Assembly: GCA_029961685.1 (NCBI GenBank)
Contig: JARWKL010000016.1
Span: forward strand, 191,001-255,000
From: Aristolochia californica
Lineage: Eukaryota > Streptophyta > Magnoliopsida > Piperales > Aristolochiaceae
Reading direction: 5' to 3'
DNA length: 64,000 nucleotides
Shown: piece after piece, positions 12,101 to 24,100 of the stretch
Numbering within the stretch: the first letter of the stretch is position 1
How the letters are laid out: each line of letters starts with the position of its first letter
Made by a program: the position numbers and the translations under genes
Notes under the pieces: model-generated
Seen by the model: the letters and a program-made list of their open reading frames with translations, nothing else
Database searches by the model: none
Told to the model about the DNA's origin: nothing

Positions 12101-15100
12101 CTATTCAAAAATTTTCTTAGTCCTGGTTTGTTTAATTATTGGGCTGTCTTTTGTCTGCTTATTTCATCCAGGGAGTAAGGGTGTCTAAATTTGTATCTTT
12201 TTGTAGGTCGAATGAGGTGTCTTGCTGCATTGGCCCGTTGGGAAGAACTGTACAATCTCTGCAAGGAGTATTGGACCCCAGCTGAACCAGCAGCTCGATT
12301 GGAGATGGCACCAATGGTTTTTTACTGCTTTTGTTATCTTGTTCAATATTTTTTTCACGTTGCATTCTCTGGACTCTTGCTTGTTGCCATTCTAGGCTGC
12401 TAGTGCTGCATGGAATATGGGAGAGTGGGATCAAATGGCGGAATACGTCTCTCGTTTGGATGATGGAGATGAGAGTAAGCTACGTATTTTGGGCAATATT
12501 GCTGCCACTGGTGATGGCAGTAGCAATGGTACTTTCTTTAGAGCTATTCTGTTGGTTCGCCGTGGAAAGGTAAGTCATACCTTTGCCAACTCTGAACATC
12601 TTCGGGTCTTGATGATAATTAGCTTCTTTCATTGAGAGTTTTTTTTTTTTTTTTTTGTTATAGTATGATGAAGCACGAGAGTTTGTAGAGAGAGCAAGAA
12701 AGTGTTTGGCAACCGACATTGCAGCTTTGGTTTGTTTCCTTTCCTTTGAAATCTATATCAAGCCGATTGTTTGTGCTTTTCACTTGCTGTTTGGTAAATC
12801 AAAATTGTTTGAGTTATTTCTTGAATGTCTTTGTTGTGCATTTCTTGCGATTTCAGTGGTCTTTTCCATAGCTTAATTAATTTGGTCATGTTTTATTTTC
12901 TTTTCTTTCTTTTTAGTTGTAGGGAGATTCTTATCAATATGGGAAAAACAAAATGGTGGTGGGATCCCTAATAGAGGGAGTCCTCCAAAAAAAAGTAATT
13001 TGTTATCTTCCATTGGCATTTGAATGAAACTTATTAAAATATATGATTCCCTAGGATTGCAGGGACAGAGATGCCCAGGTTTACAGTAGGGGGCCGGGGG
13101 TGACCGAACATAACAAAATGATCTGCCTTCGAATTAGCCTCACAAGGAATATGGGACCATTCTATCTTAATGGTGGCAGCAATATCTTCAAGGTCACTAA
13201 AGTGCTGGTCAAATTTCCGTGCGTACTTGTCATCGTCTCTTCCCCAAGATATGACAAGCTTCAAGTCTCCTTCAGCGATCATTGGAGGCAAAAGTGTTAA
13301 AAAATAGTCCCACATGGGGTAATCAGTACAAAGATCTTGAGTTTATTAGTTAGGAAAGAGGTTTCCTAAGTTGACTAGACACTTTGGGATAGGCCTTGGA
13401 CCCAACTTCACATGGTATCTGAGCGAGAATAAAATACAGAAATACTATCTTCCAACACACTTGGATATGTGACCTTCCTTGATCGTGTGGGCTTGGGCCC
13501 ATCTTCCAACACTCCCCCTCAAGCTGGGGGATGAGTGAACATCATGAACTCCCAGCTTGTTGCAAATGGTGTATAAATTTTTTTTGTATAAAATGGCAGT
13601 CCTCCCATCTTCCAACACTCCTCCTCACGCTGGTGGTCACTTCCATTTGGCCTAGTTGACATAAGATAAGTGAGAGTAAAATCACTCCAAGCCGTATGAC
13701 ATTGCTTCATACTCCAGTCTTATTCCATGCTGGATGTAGGACACACTCCTATTATTCTTAGGTAGTGCCACTCCTATCTTCTATAGGTAGTGAGTCTATA
13801 CACAATACTCAGAAGTGTAAAAAAACTCCTCCATCACTGTGTTCCTCCACAGGACAACGATTCTCAAGTGGTAGGAGTAATAAATGCCAATTCAGGGGGG
13901 TAGTGGGTACATTGACACTGAGGCCACCTCTTCTTCAATAATAATGTCTCATCCAAAGAGACATAATAGTTGCAGTTGAATATAATACGACCATTTTCCA
14001 ACACATATAACACGAACCAAAATAATAATCCTTGTAAAAGGACCCATGAAATAATCCATTGCAAGTATATGTACCAAATAATATGCTGACCAAGGAATAC
14101 GCTATCAATACTTCAAAATAAGAATCCAACCAGAGAAAAAATACCAAGTCGCGCCGAGTCAAATAGTAGACCATTATAGCCGAGTCGCGGCAGAAATATG
14201 TATAAAACTTGGGACCTGGACCCGTATAACCGATGCAGAAAACAAGTGGCCCAAGTTAGGTTGACCCGGACCCGAGTTGACTCGATCCGAGATGGTCTGA
14301 GTTAACTTAGCAGAAAGTAACGGAGCAATGCTTGGGTTGATGGGTTAACTCGGCCCGGTCAGGGTCCCGATCGGAATAGGCTCGGCCAGATGCTGATTAA
14401 TTCAGGTTTCCTAACTTTGGAAACTTGTATGGGCAACAATCATCTTCTTCCCCACCGGAGAGCTGGCGCTGAGCAGAAACACGACAACAACTAGAGATCT
14501 TGGACGACAATCAGATAGTTTCCGGAAAAAGGAAACAACAACTGGTTCAAAATAAGAAGGCCAGTAAGAAGTCCGTCGTCTCCAGAATGGCTGAGGAGTT
14601 TTCGAAAACAGATTCGTGATCTTTTCGAACTTTGGAACATAAAATTTTTTCGGAAGTTTGCGGGATCCGTATCTCACGGGACTATCTGAAGGAGATTCAG
14701 ATGATATAGGAAGCCTTGTGCTCTCCAAAATGGAAACAAACTATGGATGATGAGATGAGTTCTTTGGTGTCTCAGGGAATATGGAATCTATGTGATCCAC
14801 CTGTAGCAAGCGAGGTATTGTTCTTTCTGAGAAAATATATATTGGATATGTTACAGGACTATGGTTTATTAGGTGCTAAGTCTCTAGACACCCCCATGGA
14901 AGTTAATCATAATCTACATGACACCCAGGGTCCTACACTCAAGGATAAAACTCAATACCGATGGTTAGTAGGTAAACTGATCTATGCTACAGTTACCAGG
15001 CCGGATATTTCATTTGTTATGGGAATTGTAGAGCCACAAAAGGGGGCTTATACTAAAACTATCCACTTGTAGATCCACAAAAAGAGGGCCTACACCTCAA

Positions 15101-18100
15101 CTATCCACTTGTAGAGCCACATAAAGAAGGCCTACACCTAAACTATCTACTAGTAGAGCCATAAAAGATGGCCTACACCTAAAATTGTCCACTTGTAGAG
15201 CCACAAAAGAGGGCCTACACGTGAGGGGGAGTGTTAAGGAATAGTGCCACATGGATTAATGAGTACAATGATCTTGAGTTTATTAGTTAGGAAAGGGGTT
15301 TCCGAAGTTTATTAGTCATTTTGGGATAAGTCTTGGACCCAACTTTACAAAAAGTGTTAGTTATATATTTTCAGCCTATGGAGAAGACCAAGGATTTCAG
15401 CTGTGGTAGAGTCTGAGATCCCAATGGCCCATAAAATGCAAGGAGAGTTAGACCTGAATGGTCCCTTATGAATCCCCATAACCAGAGGGACTGGGATTAC
15501 CAAAGAACTCCAGTGAAAGTTGAGTTTTGAGAAGCCACGTGGAATAGGGGAACATCTTGTCAAAGTTTCAGGACTGTGGGGGAAGCAAGACATCAATGCT
15601 CCAGATTTCTCGATTAATGGCCATCGGCATCTCTAGCTGAGTTCATTGTAGCACAACATGAATGTTTTCTGAACACCATTACCAAAAGAACTCTAGTGAA
15701 AGTTGATCTTTGAGAAGCTACGTGGAGCAAGGGAACATCATGTCAAAGTTTCAGGACTGGTGGGAGGAAGACATCAGTGCTCCAGTTTTCTCGAATAATA
15801 GCCGCCGGCATCTCTAGCTGAGTCCATTGTAGCACAACATGAATGTTTTCTCAACACCACCACCAATGATTCTTGAAGAGGAGGTAAAGGATCATTGCAC
15901 TCCCACCAGAACATCCTTGGCACTGCAGCAATGGCCATTTGTCATGGGAGAACCCCCCATTTGAGGATCTTCATATGAATACTGCTTGTGATAAAGTGAA
16001 TAAGGGATGCTGGGATGAACAGAGAGAGTCAAAACTTCTAATGGAGTGATTCTAGATTGCCTGGGTAAAGGGACAATGCAGTAAGGAATCATCAATGGGT
16101 TCTGGTTCAGAACTGCTGAATTTACAACGAAGATTGGATACTTTGGCACCCCTTCTCTGAAGTTGATCAAAGGCTAAGATTCTTTGCTTGAGGAGGAGCC
16201 AATTTTCACTCTTAGTGGGCACAATAACTTTGCAGGTTGCTGTGGGGTAGGAAGAGGTGCCAGCTGGTTTGTTAACCAACAATTTGTAGCGAGAAGAGAC
16301 AGAGAAAGTGCCAGAAGACTCTGCTGTCTAGATTAGTTGGTCCTCACCTTCAAGTCTGATGTAGGTCATAGCAAGCTTATTGAGGTGTGCGTCCATCACA
16401 TGTGGCTCACTTAATCTAGTACTTGATCTACACTAAGTACACCGAGAATTAGGATATAAATTTTAATAAACCAAAATATTTCAAGAATTCTGCAGTACAT
16501 AAAGAAATAATGTTATTACTGAAAAGAGAAGATGAGAAATAATTAAAAAGATAACAAAATTCATGGACCCATAGAATGGTATCAAGTTGTGCTAGAGTTG
16601 CCAGACATTGAGTCTCCTAAGCACATATATCGAAGACGATTTTTTTTTTTTTTTTTTTTTGAAATGATGACGACTTCTTTGTTTGGTAAAGAAATCCTTT
16701 TGGTTTGTGTCTCATCTCTTGTTGTGGCAAGCTCTAGACCTTAGCTGCAATTCCTTGAGTCATTCTGGTGGCACCCAAATTCACAAGCAATCCCTCCACA
16801 CACGCCCACACACACGTGCGTGTGCATATCCCTCCTTTTCTTTTGTGCAATGTGTGAAAGAAGCCGTGTGAGAGGTGTAAGCCAAATCTCATGGAAGACA
16901 AGTCTCAAAAGTAGAATAAGCAACTCATAATTGGAAAGTGGAAGGCCCATTAAGTAGGCAAAGAAGGCTGATTTGATTAAGCAACTTGTAGAGATTCCTT
17001 TTTCAAGATAAAGAGTATATCCACTAGATTTTTTCCTAGTCATTATGTTTTATTTTTTGATAAAGATGTATTTATATTAACAAGAGAAAAATTACAAAGG
17101 AGGAGGGAGCTGATCCCTAACAACAAGCGATTGCAGGGTTGCTCCCTGCTTGGCAAACACATCTGCTGTCGAATTTGCGGATCTCGAAATATGAGACCAA
17201 ATACAAGAAAATAGGGAGACAATTTCTAGAATCTCCTGAAAGATGTCCCAATGGCTCCACGGGGGAGGGGATACACACTCACACCAACTAATGACCACCT
17301 TCGAGTCCCTTCAATGTGAAGGGGACCGTTGCACTTGTCTCTGAAAACACGGAGCCCGTTGAGGAGCTATGTAGCTTAGCTGATGTAGAATCGGAGATGC
17401 CTAAAGGGCCAGCATACGAGAAATGTTGATTACCAAGAGGATTCGAAATAACACCTTCGAAACCAGCAATCCCAGGATTATCAAGAGAAGAACTATCAAA
17501 GTTCAACTTAAGGTAACCGGGTTCAGGAGGGGTGCATTCCTGCATGACTCTGATCTTTGTCCCAATGTGCATCATTGCCAAGTTTCTCCAGTTTTCACGG
17601 ATAGAGATACCCAAAAAGAAGGAGAAGGACTTCTTAGTCAGAAGCCAAAAAGTTATTAGTTTAAGTGTCTTTAACATCTCTTTTTCTTGGTTTTAGTAAG
17701 TCAATTATAGTGTAATTTAGAGAATAATCTAGTTTAAGTGTGATTACACTATAAATAAAATGAGGAAGAGGGCATATACAATGTGCTGTCTTTTTTCTTT
17801 TTTCTCCCTCCCTCTTTCTCTCTCTCTCTCTGTTTCATTCCTTGATTCTTAAGCTCTCGTTCTCTGAAATTTCACATTGTACCAAAGCATTGACCCTAAG
17901 ATGGAGAAAAAAAGAGGAGTGAGAAGAAGAAGGGGAAGAAGAAGAAGAAGAAGAAGAAGAGGGGGAGTAGGAGGAAGAAGGTAAGAAAAAGAGAATTTAC
18001 TTGGTTCAGTTAAGTTTGTTTTGCTCAACCTCTTCTTTGTGTGCTTCACTTTTTACGGTTTAGTTTTGTTCTTCCTTTGAGTTCATCATTCTTTCTTGGT

Positions 18101-21100
18101 ATATTTTCTCCCTATGGCATAGTTCCAATGTCTTTCTTTTTCTGATGTTTGTTGTCATTGCTAGCAGTAGTCAGTCTTCAAAATTTCTGCAATTCCCATC
18201 AGGCAACAAATCCTCATCTCTGACAATCTCCGCAATAGAGGCTACACAACCCCCGATCGTACGTGTCCCCTTTGTGGTGTGTGCAATGAGACAATCCAAC
18301 ATGTTCTCTTACATAGTGATTTCTCTAGGCAAGTTGGATAAAGATTTTTCGGAAGATTGGGCTCCAACTGGGGTTGCATTAGGATCTCTTTGGCACCTAT
18401 GAGATGATTATGGGGATCCACCTTCCTAGGTTGGGCAAGTTTGTCTTGGCATGCCTCATGCATGTCCCTTGGCGCTTATGGCTAGAGCGAAACAACCAAA
18501 GATTCAATTCCAAGACTAGCACCCCGGACGATACGACTTCTCATGCAGTGGGCCTAATCTCTAGTTGGTTACATACCAGAAAAGAGTTTGCCTCTCTACC
18601 GGGTGTCTCCCTTTGAGAAAATTGGGATTTGATCGCGCATATGGTGGGCCTCAATAGGACTCCGGTTATGGCCACTTGGGATCATCACTCTTTTGACTTC
18701 ATCAAACTCAATTTTGATGGCAGTGCTTTAGGCTGTCCTGGGCCGGCTGGAGCAGGTGTTGTTTTCATAAATAGTAGTGAAGACTTTATTCTATCCTATG
18801 TTGGGCTGGTGGGTATTGTTGATTAAAATACTACTAAAGTGAGTGCTCTTTTATTCAGACTCTAAATTTTCAAAGAGTGTCTCCATGGCAAGCTGCTTAT
18901 TGAAGGAAACTCAAAGACTGTCATCAGCTGGTGTTCAAAAGATAGCTCCCCCCCTTGGCGTCACTGGCCTATCACTGATTGTATTGTTGACATTGTGTCA
19001 TCCATTCATTGTAGTTGGAACCTAGTTCCTAGTTCAGCCAATTCTTTGGCTGATAAATTGGCACCCCTCCTTGTAATCTACTCGTTTGAGTTTCTCTTAA
19101 TAAAATTCAGCATTATTTCAAAAATAAAATAAAATAAAATTCTGCAGTTCTATATATGTTGCTGTGATTGGAGATTCAGAGTTTCAGCGTTCTTGTCCTA
19201 ATTTTCTTTAAACCATAACCGGTATAATTCAGAGATTGTCATTTGTCATATCTTTTTCTTCCATGGATAGTTTCCCTTAGAGTCTGGAACTTGACATCTT
19301 GTCTTTAAACTTTGTTTTTAATACAATAGTGGTAGACGCCCTTTTCTGATTTCATAAAATTAGTTTCGTCCTTTTTTGGCCTTTATTAGGCATTGTTGTT
19401 TATTATTGAAAGGACTCCTCTGAATTCTTTTATTTTTTTATGAAAAGGTGAATTTATCAAGAGAGAGAACATAAAAACATAGTCTCAAGGGAGCAAACCC
19501 CTAACAACAAGGGATTGAAGGGAAGCTCTCTGCTTGGCAAGAACATCGGCAGCAGATTTGGCAGAGCTTGGGATATGAGACCAATTACAATCATAATGGA
19601 CTACAATTTTCATAATTTAAAAAATGGTGTCCCAATGGCGCCAAGGGGTGCAAGATCGCGTGCACCATCTGATCACCACTTTGGAGTCCCTCTCAATATG
19701 GATGGGGCCATTGCAGTGATCTTGGAGGACATGAAGCCCATTGAGGAGGCCGTGGAGCTCAGTCTTCGTGGGGTCAGCAAAACCCGAAGGGCCAGCAAAA
19801 GAGATGAACTGATTGCCCATGGAGTCACGAACTACACCACCAAAACTTGATTTCTCTGGATTGCCAAGAGAGGAGCCATCGAGATTTTGCTTAAGGACAT
19901 CGGGCTGCAGCAGAGACCACTCCATGACTGTCGAGGGCTTCAATTGCACATGAAGTTGCACAAGGCACCACCAATTGTCTCTAATAGTGTACCTAGAGAA
20001 TGGGAAAAAGGTTTTCTTGGTGTGAAGCCAAGTAGAAATATTCCCTGAAGTGATGTCGGTGACTCTTTTAGGGATTCAAACTTGGCGTTGAAATGCCTAC
20101 AGTTGCATTCCTTGGGATGAAAGCAATGCAAGCGGCGATTATCAATCTACCAAAGCTGGGGTATTTGAATCCAAGTTGCATACGACAAACGGCGGAGAGG
20201 TCCGTAGGCATACAAAACTAGACACCAATACGGCTAAGAATCACCGTCCAATTCCACCAAGAGAAGCGGCATAAAATGAGAACGTGATTGACTGTTTCTT
20301 TTGTAGAGCTGCAAAGGGGACAAATGATATCAATAGTGTGTTGGCCACACCTTCTAAGATTGTCCGCTGAAATTTTTTTGTAAAGGGAAGTGCTCCACGT
20401 GAAGAATTTCACTTTGGGTGGACTGCAAAGATGCCTTTGGGTGGGGTGCAAAGATGCCAGCCACCTCATGCCTAGTACTATGAGTGAGCCACCCCCTGAG
20501 TTAGTAATAAGCGGAGGTAATGGAGGAATTTCTGCTATCAGGCCACCGAGTTAACTTGTCTGGGCACGAGCTTGAATCCAGGATGACTGAATGATGTCCA
20601 ATAGGCGACTGGCCTCCAGAGCTTCAAGATCATATAGGCCCCATCAAGGGCGAACATTCCATCCCCCCATCACAAGCAGCCAGTCCTCTGAATTCTATAT
20701 ACTGCACATCAGATTGCAGTAGGTTGTCAATTAACAGCAGGTTGGTGTCCTTTGGTTTGGGCTTGTAGCAATGCGAAGTTTTTCCTCTTTTCTGCTTCTG
20801 CAAAACAGAAATGCAGCTGGTCAGTTTTTTGGTTTTTTCTGTGTTCTATTATTTTCTGGAATAAGTTAATTGTCAGAGCAGTGATTGGTGGGATTAGAAG
20901 AGGCTGTTGGTTCTGTACAGGTGCAGGATGTCCTTTCTATCCCAACTCTCAGAAGTCTCTACTCAGAATCATCTTTTTTCTGTTGATCAAGTTTTGTTTT
21001 AATGTCTGTTCTGAAGTTGTGTGCTGTATCAGTTATTGAGTTTTGCTAGTTTTTAATTACAGCGGCAGTATGCCAGTCTTTGGTGTCACTCTCTCTCTGG

Positions 21101-24100
21101 TCTCACTTTGTGCTGGTGTCGCTTCTTGTAGTGAAATGTTTTTTCTCATGGAGTTAAAAAAAAAAGTGGTGGCTGTTGATCTTGTGTGTGGCTAAACTCC
21201 CAAAAGTGACAACGGTATTAAAAGACACCCACGTGTGTAGGGGTGACATGGTTAATAAATAAGGAGAATTTTTATCGATGAAATAAAATTATAATTATTC
21301 AAACTGGTGTATGTTCTGTTATGTCTTTTTCCTTTTGAAGTATGTTGCCCTAAGGGCATTGTAGTCATTGTAAACACTTTCACACAACCATAAATACAAC
21401 CTCAAGGCATGGGTAATGCATTCGAGCTTCTTCCTCTTGACTCAAATTTGTCCTTACACTTCTCTCTCTTTTCGTCTTCTTTCTTTCCTTGCTTTCTTTT
21501 TTCCTCTCTCCAAAGAGCTAGAGTTCCTCTCTTCTATCCTTCCCATTGAGATCTTTTGTGTTTATATGTTGGCCCTAGAAATCAACAAACGCCACAATCT
21601 GATCTCTGGATTTACAACTATTTCAAAGTAAGTATCAAAATGATGGATGAGAATTGTCAGTCATCTTCTGCTGCAGTGCCCTTTTGCCTTGCAAGTTTGG
21701 TCTTCTGTCCTCGGTAGATTGGGTATTCAGTTCTGTCTTCCTTGAGGCCTCTACGGATTGTGTTGTTTGTCCCTTGGGAGCTGGATCCCCAAGCTTGGCA
21801 AATTTCTCCTTTTGGCCTGCACTACTCACACTCCTTGGTGCCTCTTGAAAGAAAGGAATAACCGTCATTTCTATTGCAAATACAACACTGTTGAGGAAGT
21901 CATTTGGCATGCCACTGGTCTCATATCTGCTTGGCTTGACAATTGGAAGAAGTTTGATAGCCTCCTGAATGTCCCTTTCCGCACCAATTGGTCGTGATTG
22001 TTCAGATGTCCATCCCCCTAGAGCTCCCGCACTTGTGAGCTGGCAGCTGCCTTCTTACAGGACCCTCAAACTCAACTTTGATGATAGTGCCCTTGAATGT
22101 CTAGGAATTGCGGGCTATGGTGGTGTGGTTCATGATGTTGATGGAAACAACCCTTAGGCGTGGCTGATTCTATTACTGTTGAGCTTTCTGCCCTCCTACC
22201 TGGTCTCATCCTGTTTTAGAAGCGCCTTAGTAGGCCCCCCATCATTGAAGATGACTCAAAAGAAGTGATAAACTGGCACTCCTTCCCGTTGGATCCCCTG
22301 TGGTGGCATTGGGACATTTTTTTGGAGATTTCTTGATATTGTATCATCCATTTCATGTTCTTGGTCTTGTGTTCCTAAATTAACAATGTTGTTGACTCTT
22401 ATGCTAAATTAGGAGCCTCCCTACAATCTCTTGTTGTAATGGGAGGGCTCTCTTAGTGGTTGTTTTTTTCTCTCATTGCTTGCAATAAAATCTTTATTTT
22501 CTATAAAAAAAAAAGGATGGATGAGAACTTTAAAACTGTGAAAAGTCAATTGTCTCCAGTTCGCAGAAATCATTTGTAATTAGCAGTTACAGTTTCTTTT
22601 GATTTTGGTGGTCTTTCAGTCTTCCATCTGGTGTCTTTGATTTTTTTTTTCTTATGTGAGGTACTATCTAGTTAGATTAAGTTTCTTTCTTTTTTGATAA
22701 CTTTTTGAAAAGAGGTTTTTTTTATCACAACTACATTGATCTTCACATCTGGTCCACTTGCAAAGTGCTTATTGTGTGTTCACATGTTTTTGTTTTTTTC
22801 TAGTTTTTTGGAAGTCACTTCTTTAACTTCTCTAAGTCCTTTCCAAATAGTCTTTTCATTGCATTTGATGACTGCTAAAACTGTCTAACACTACAACTGT
22901 CTTGATTTTTTCTTTTTTTTGGTAAAAAGTGCATTTCTAAAAGAAAGGCGCCTTTCATTTCAAAGCTCAAAGGCAAAAAAATAAAATTAGAGAGAGGACT
23001 CCTTACAACAAGGGATCGGAGGATAGCCCCCACTTTAGCTAAAATATCAACAAAACCATTTGATGATCTGTGAATATGAGACCCAAGTATAGACATGAGT
23101 TAGGCCTAGGTCCGGAATTTCTAGGAATGTATGGCAGTGATACCAAGGTGGATTCTTCTCTGAAGACTAGCTGATAGTGCAACTGGAATCCCCTTTAACA
23201 TACAGCAAGCCATGGTAATTATCGTGGACGATCTGCAGCACATTGTTGATAACATGGAGCTAGTAGCGGTTGAGTTAGTGTGACCAGAGAAAGTGGATAA
23301 AGCTTCCCTATTCGCATAGCTGATGATGCCACCAAACCCACATGGCCCAGTGTTAACCATAGAGGATCTGTCAAAATTGATCTTCAATGTACATGCCAGT
23401 TTGAGTGGATGAGGCTCCCATGAGGGCCATGGTTTGGTCACAACAAAGCGCCAAGGAGATGAAGATTGCCAGAAACCGCAGCGATCCCTCACCTACCTAA
23501 TTCCCCAAGGAATGACAACCTCGCATGCCTTAAGCAAATTTTTTCTTGAATGTTGGAAGCAGAAGAAGAAAACTTTGTCATGATTCCTTAGTGAGAACCT
23601 ACCTCTTAGAAAGTTTATAATTTAATTTCTACATTTCTTAATTAGTTTCTTTTCCATGGTTACTGAAATGATTGCTGGATCGGCATTGCCGTGTACACTG
23701 CTATGATATTTCTGCTTAGATGGATATGGCAGAAAGTCTTGGTGATCCTGCCCTGGGAAACTTATTACTGTAATTTGCAAGTGAGATATATCTGATTGGT
23801 GAAATTTCCGAGGTCATTTTTCTTACTGAACCCAAAAGGAGACATGGTGGCTGTCGTGCTACAGATCCTCCCAGCTAAATAGTTTTGCTTTTAAAATACC
23901 TTCTCATTGCCGGTTACAGATTATCAAAGAAGTGGGCAGTCCTGGAGGTAGAAAGAAATTTCCTAACCCGCTTCTCATTTTTTAACCAATTTAATATTCA
24001 GAGTAAGAACAAGCAAGATGTGGACCTTATTTGGTGCAGGAAAGATAGAAAAAATTATTCAGGAAATACACAAAGAAATGTAGTGCATTTCTTGGTTGCA

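Larger units (their letters stand above)
13295..15349 (+). mobile_element. Deletion-derived Copia element with 118-bp LTRs
   Basis: Both LTRs (13295-13412 and 15232-15349) are 118 bp, start TGTTAA and end ACA, and differ at about 16 positions by eye. The element is flanked by the 5-bp duplication AAAAG (13290-13294 and 15350-15354). A primer site TGGTATCTGAGCG follows the 5' LTR at once (initiator-Met-tRNA type), and a purine tract GAGGGGGAG precedes the 3' LTR. The interior holds Copia reverse transcriptase scraps (14716-15040), a minus-strand piece of another LTR element near 13440-13640 and a tandem array at about 15020-15225. It sits inside the RNase H of a minus-strand LINE. Confidence 0.9.
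13020..16300 (-). mobile_element. LINE 3' part, minus strand, split by an LTR element
   Basis: Minus-strand reading gives a zf-RVT segment near 16282-16052 ([17 protein letters not shown]), then RNase H (K-L-N-F...G-I-S-D-S-T-T-A-E) at 15596-15357, which continues at 13289-13034 ([11 protein letters not shown]...[11 protein letters not shown]). The break falls exactly at the AAAAG-flanked LTR element 13295-15349, which therefore inserted later. The 15600-16000 stretch also contains a near repeat of part of the RNase H leader (around 15680-15860 and 15490-15660). Degenerate. Confidence 0.7.

Noticed and set aside
13295..15349. Autonomous Copia element
   Set aside because: Only the two ends of RT remain; no gag, protease, integrase or catalytic box.
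16800..16830. CACACGTGCGTGTG as a regulatory palindrome
   Set aside because: It lies in a simple CA-rich stretch deep in an intron with no promoter nearby.
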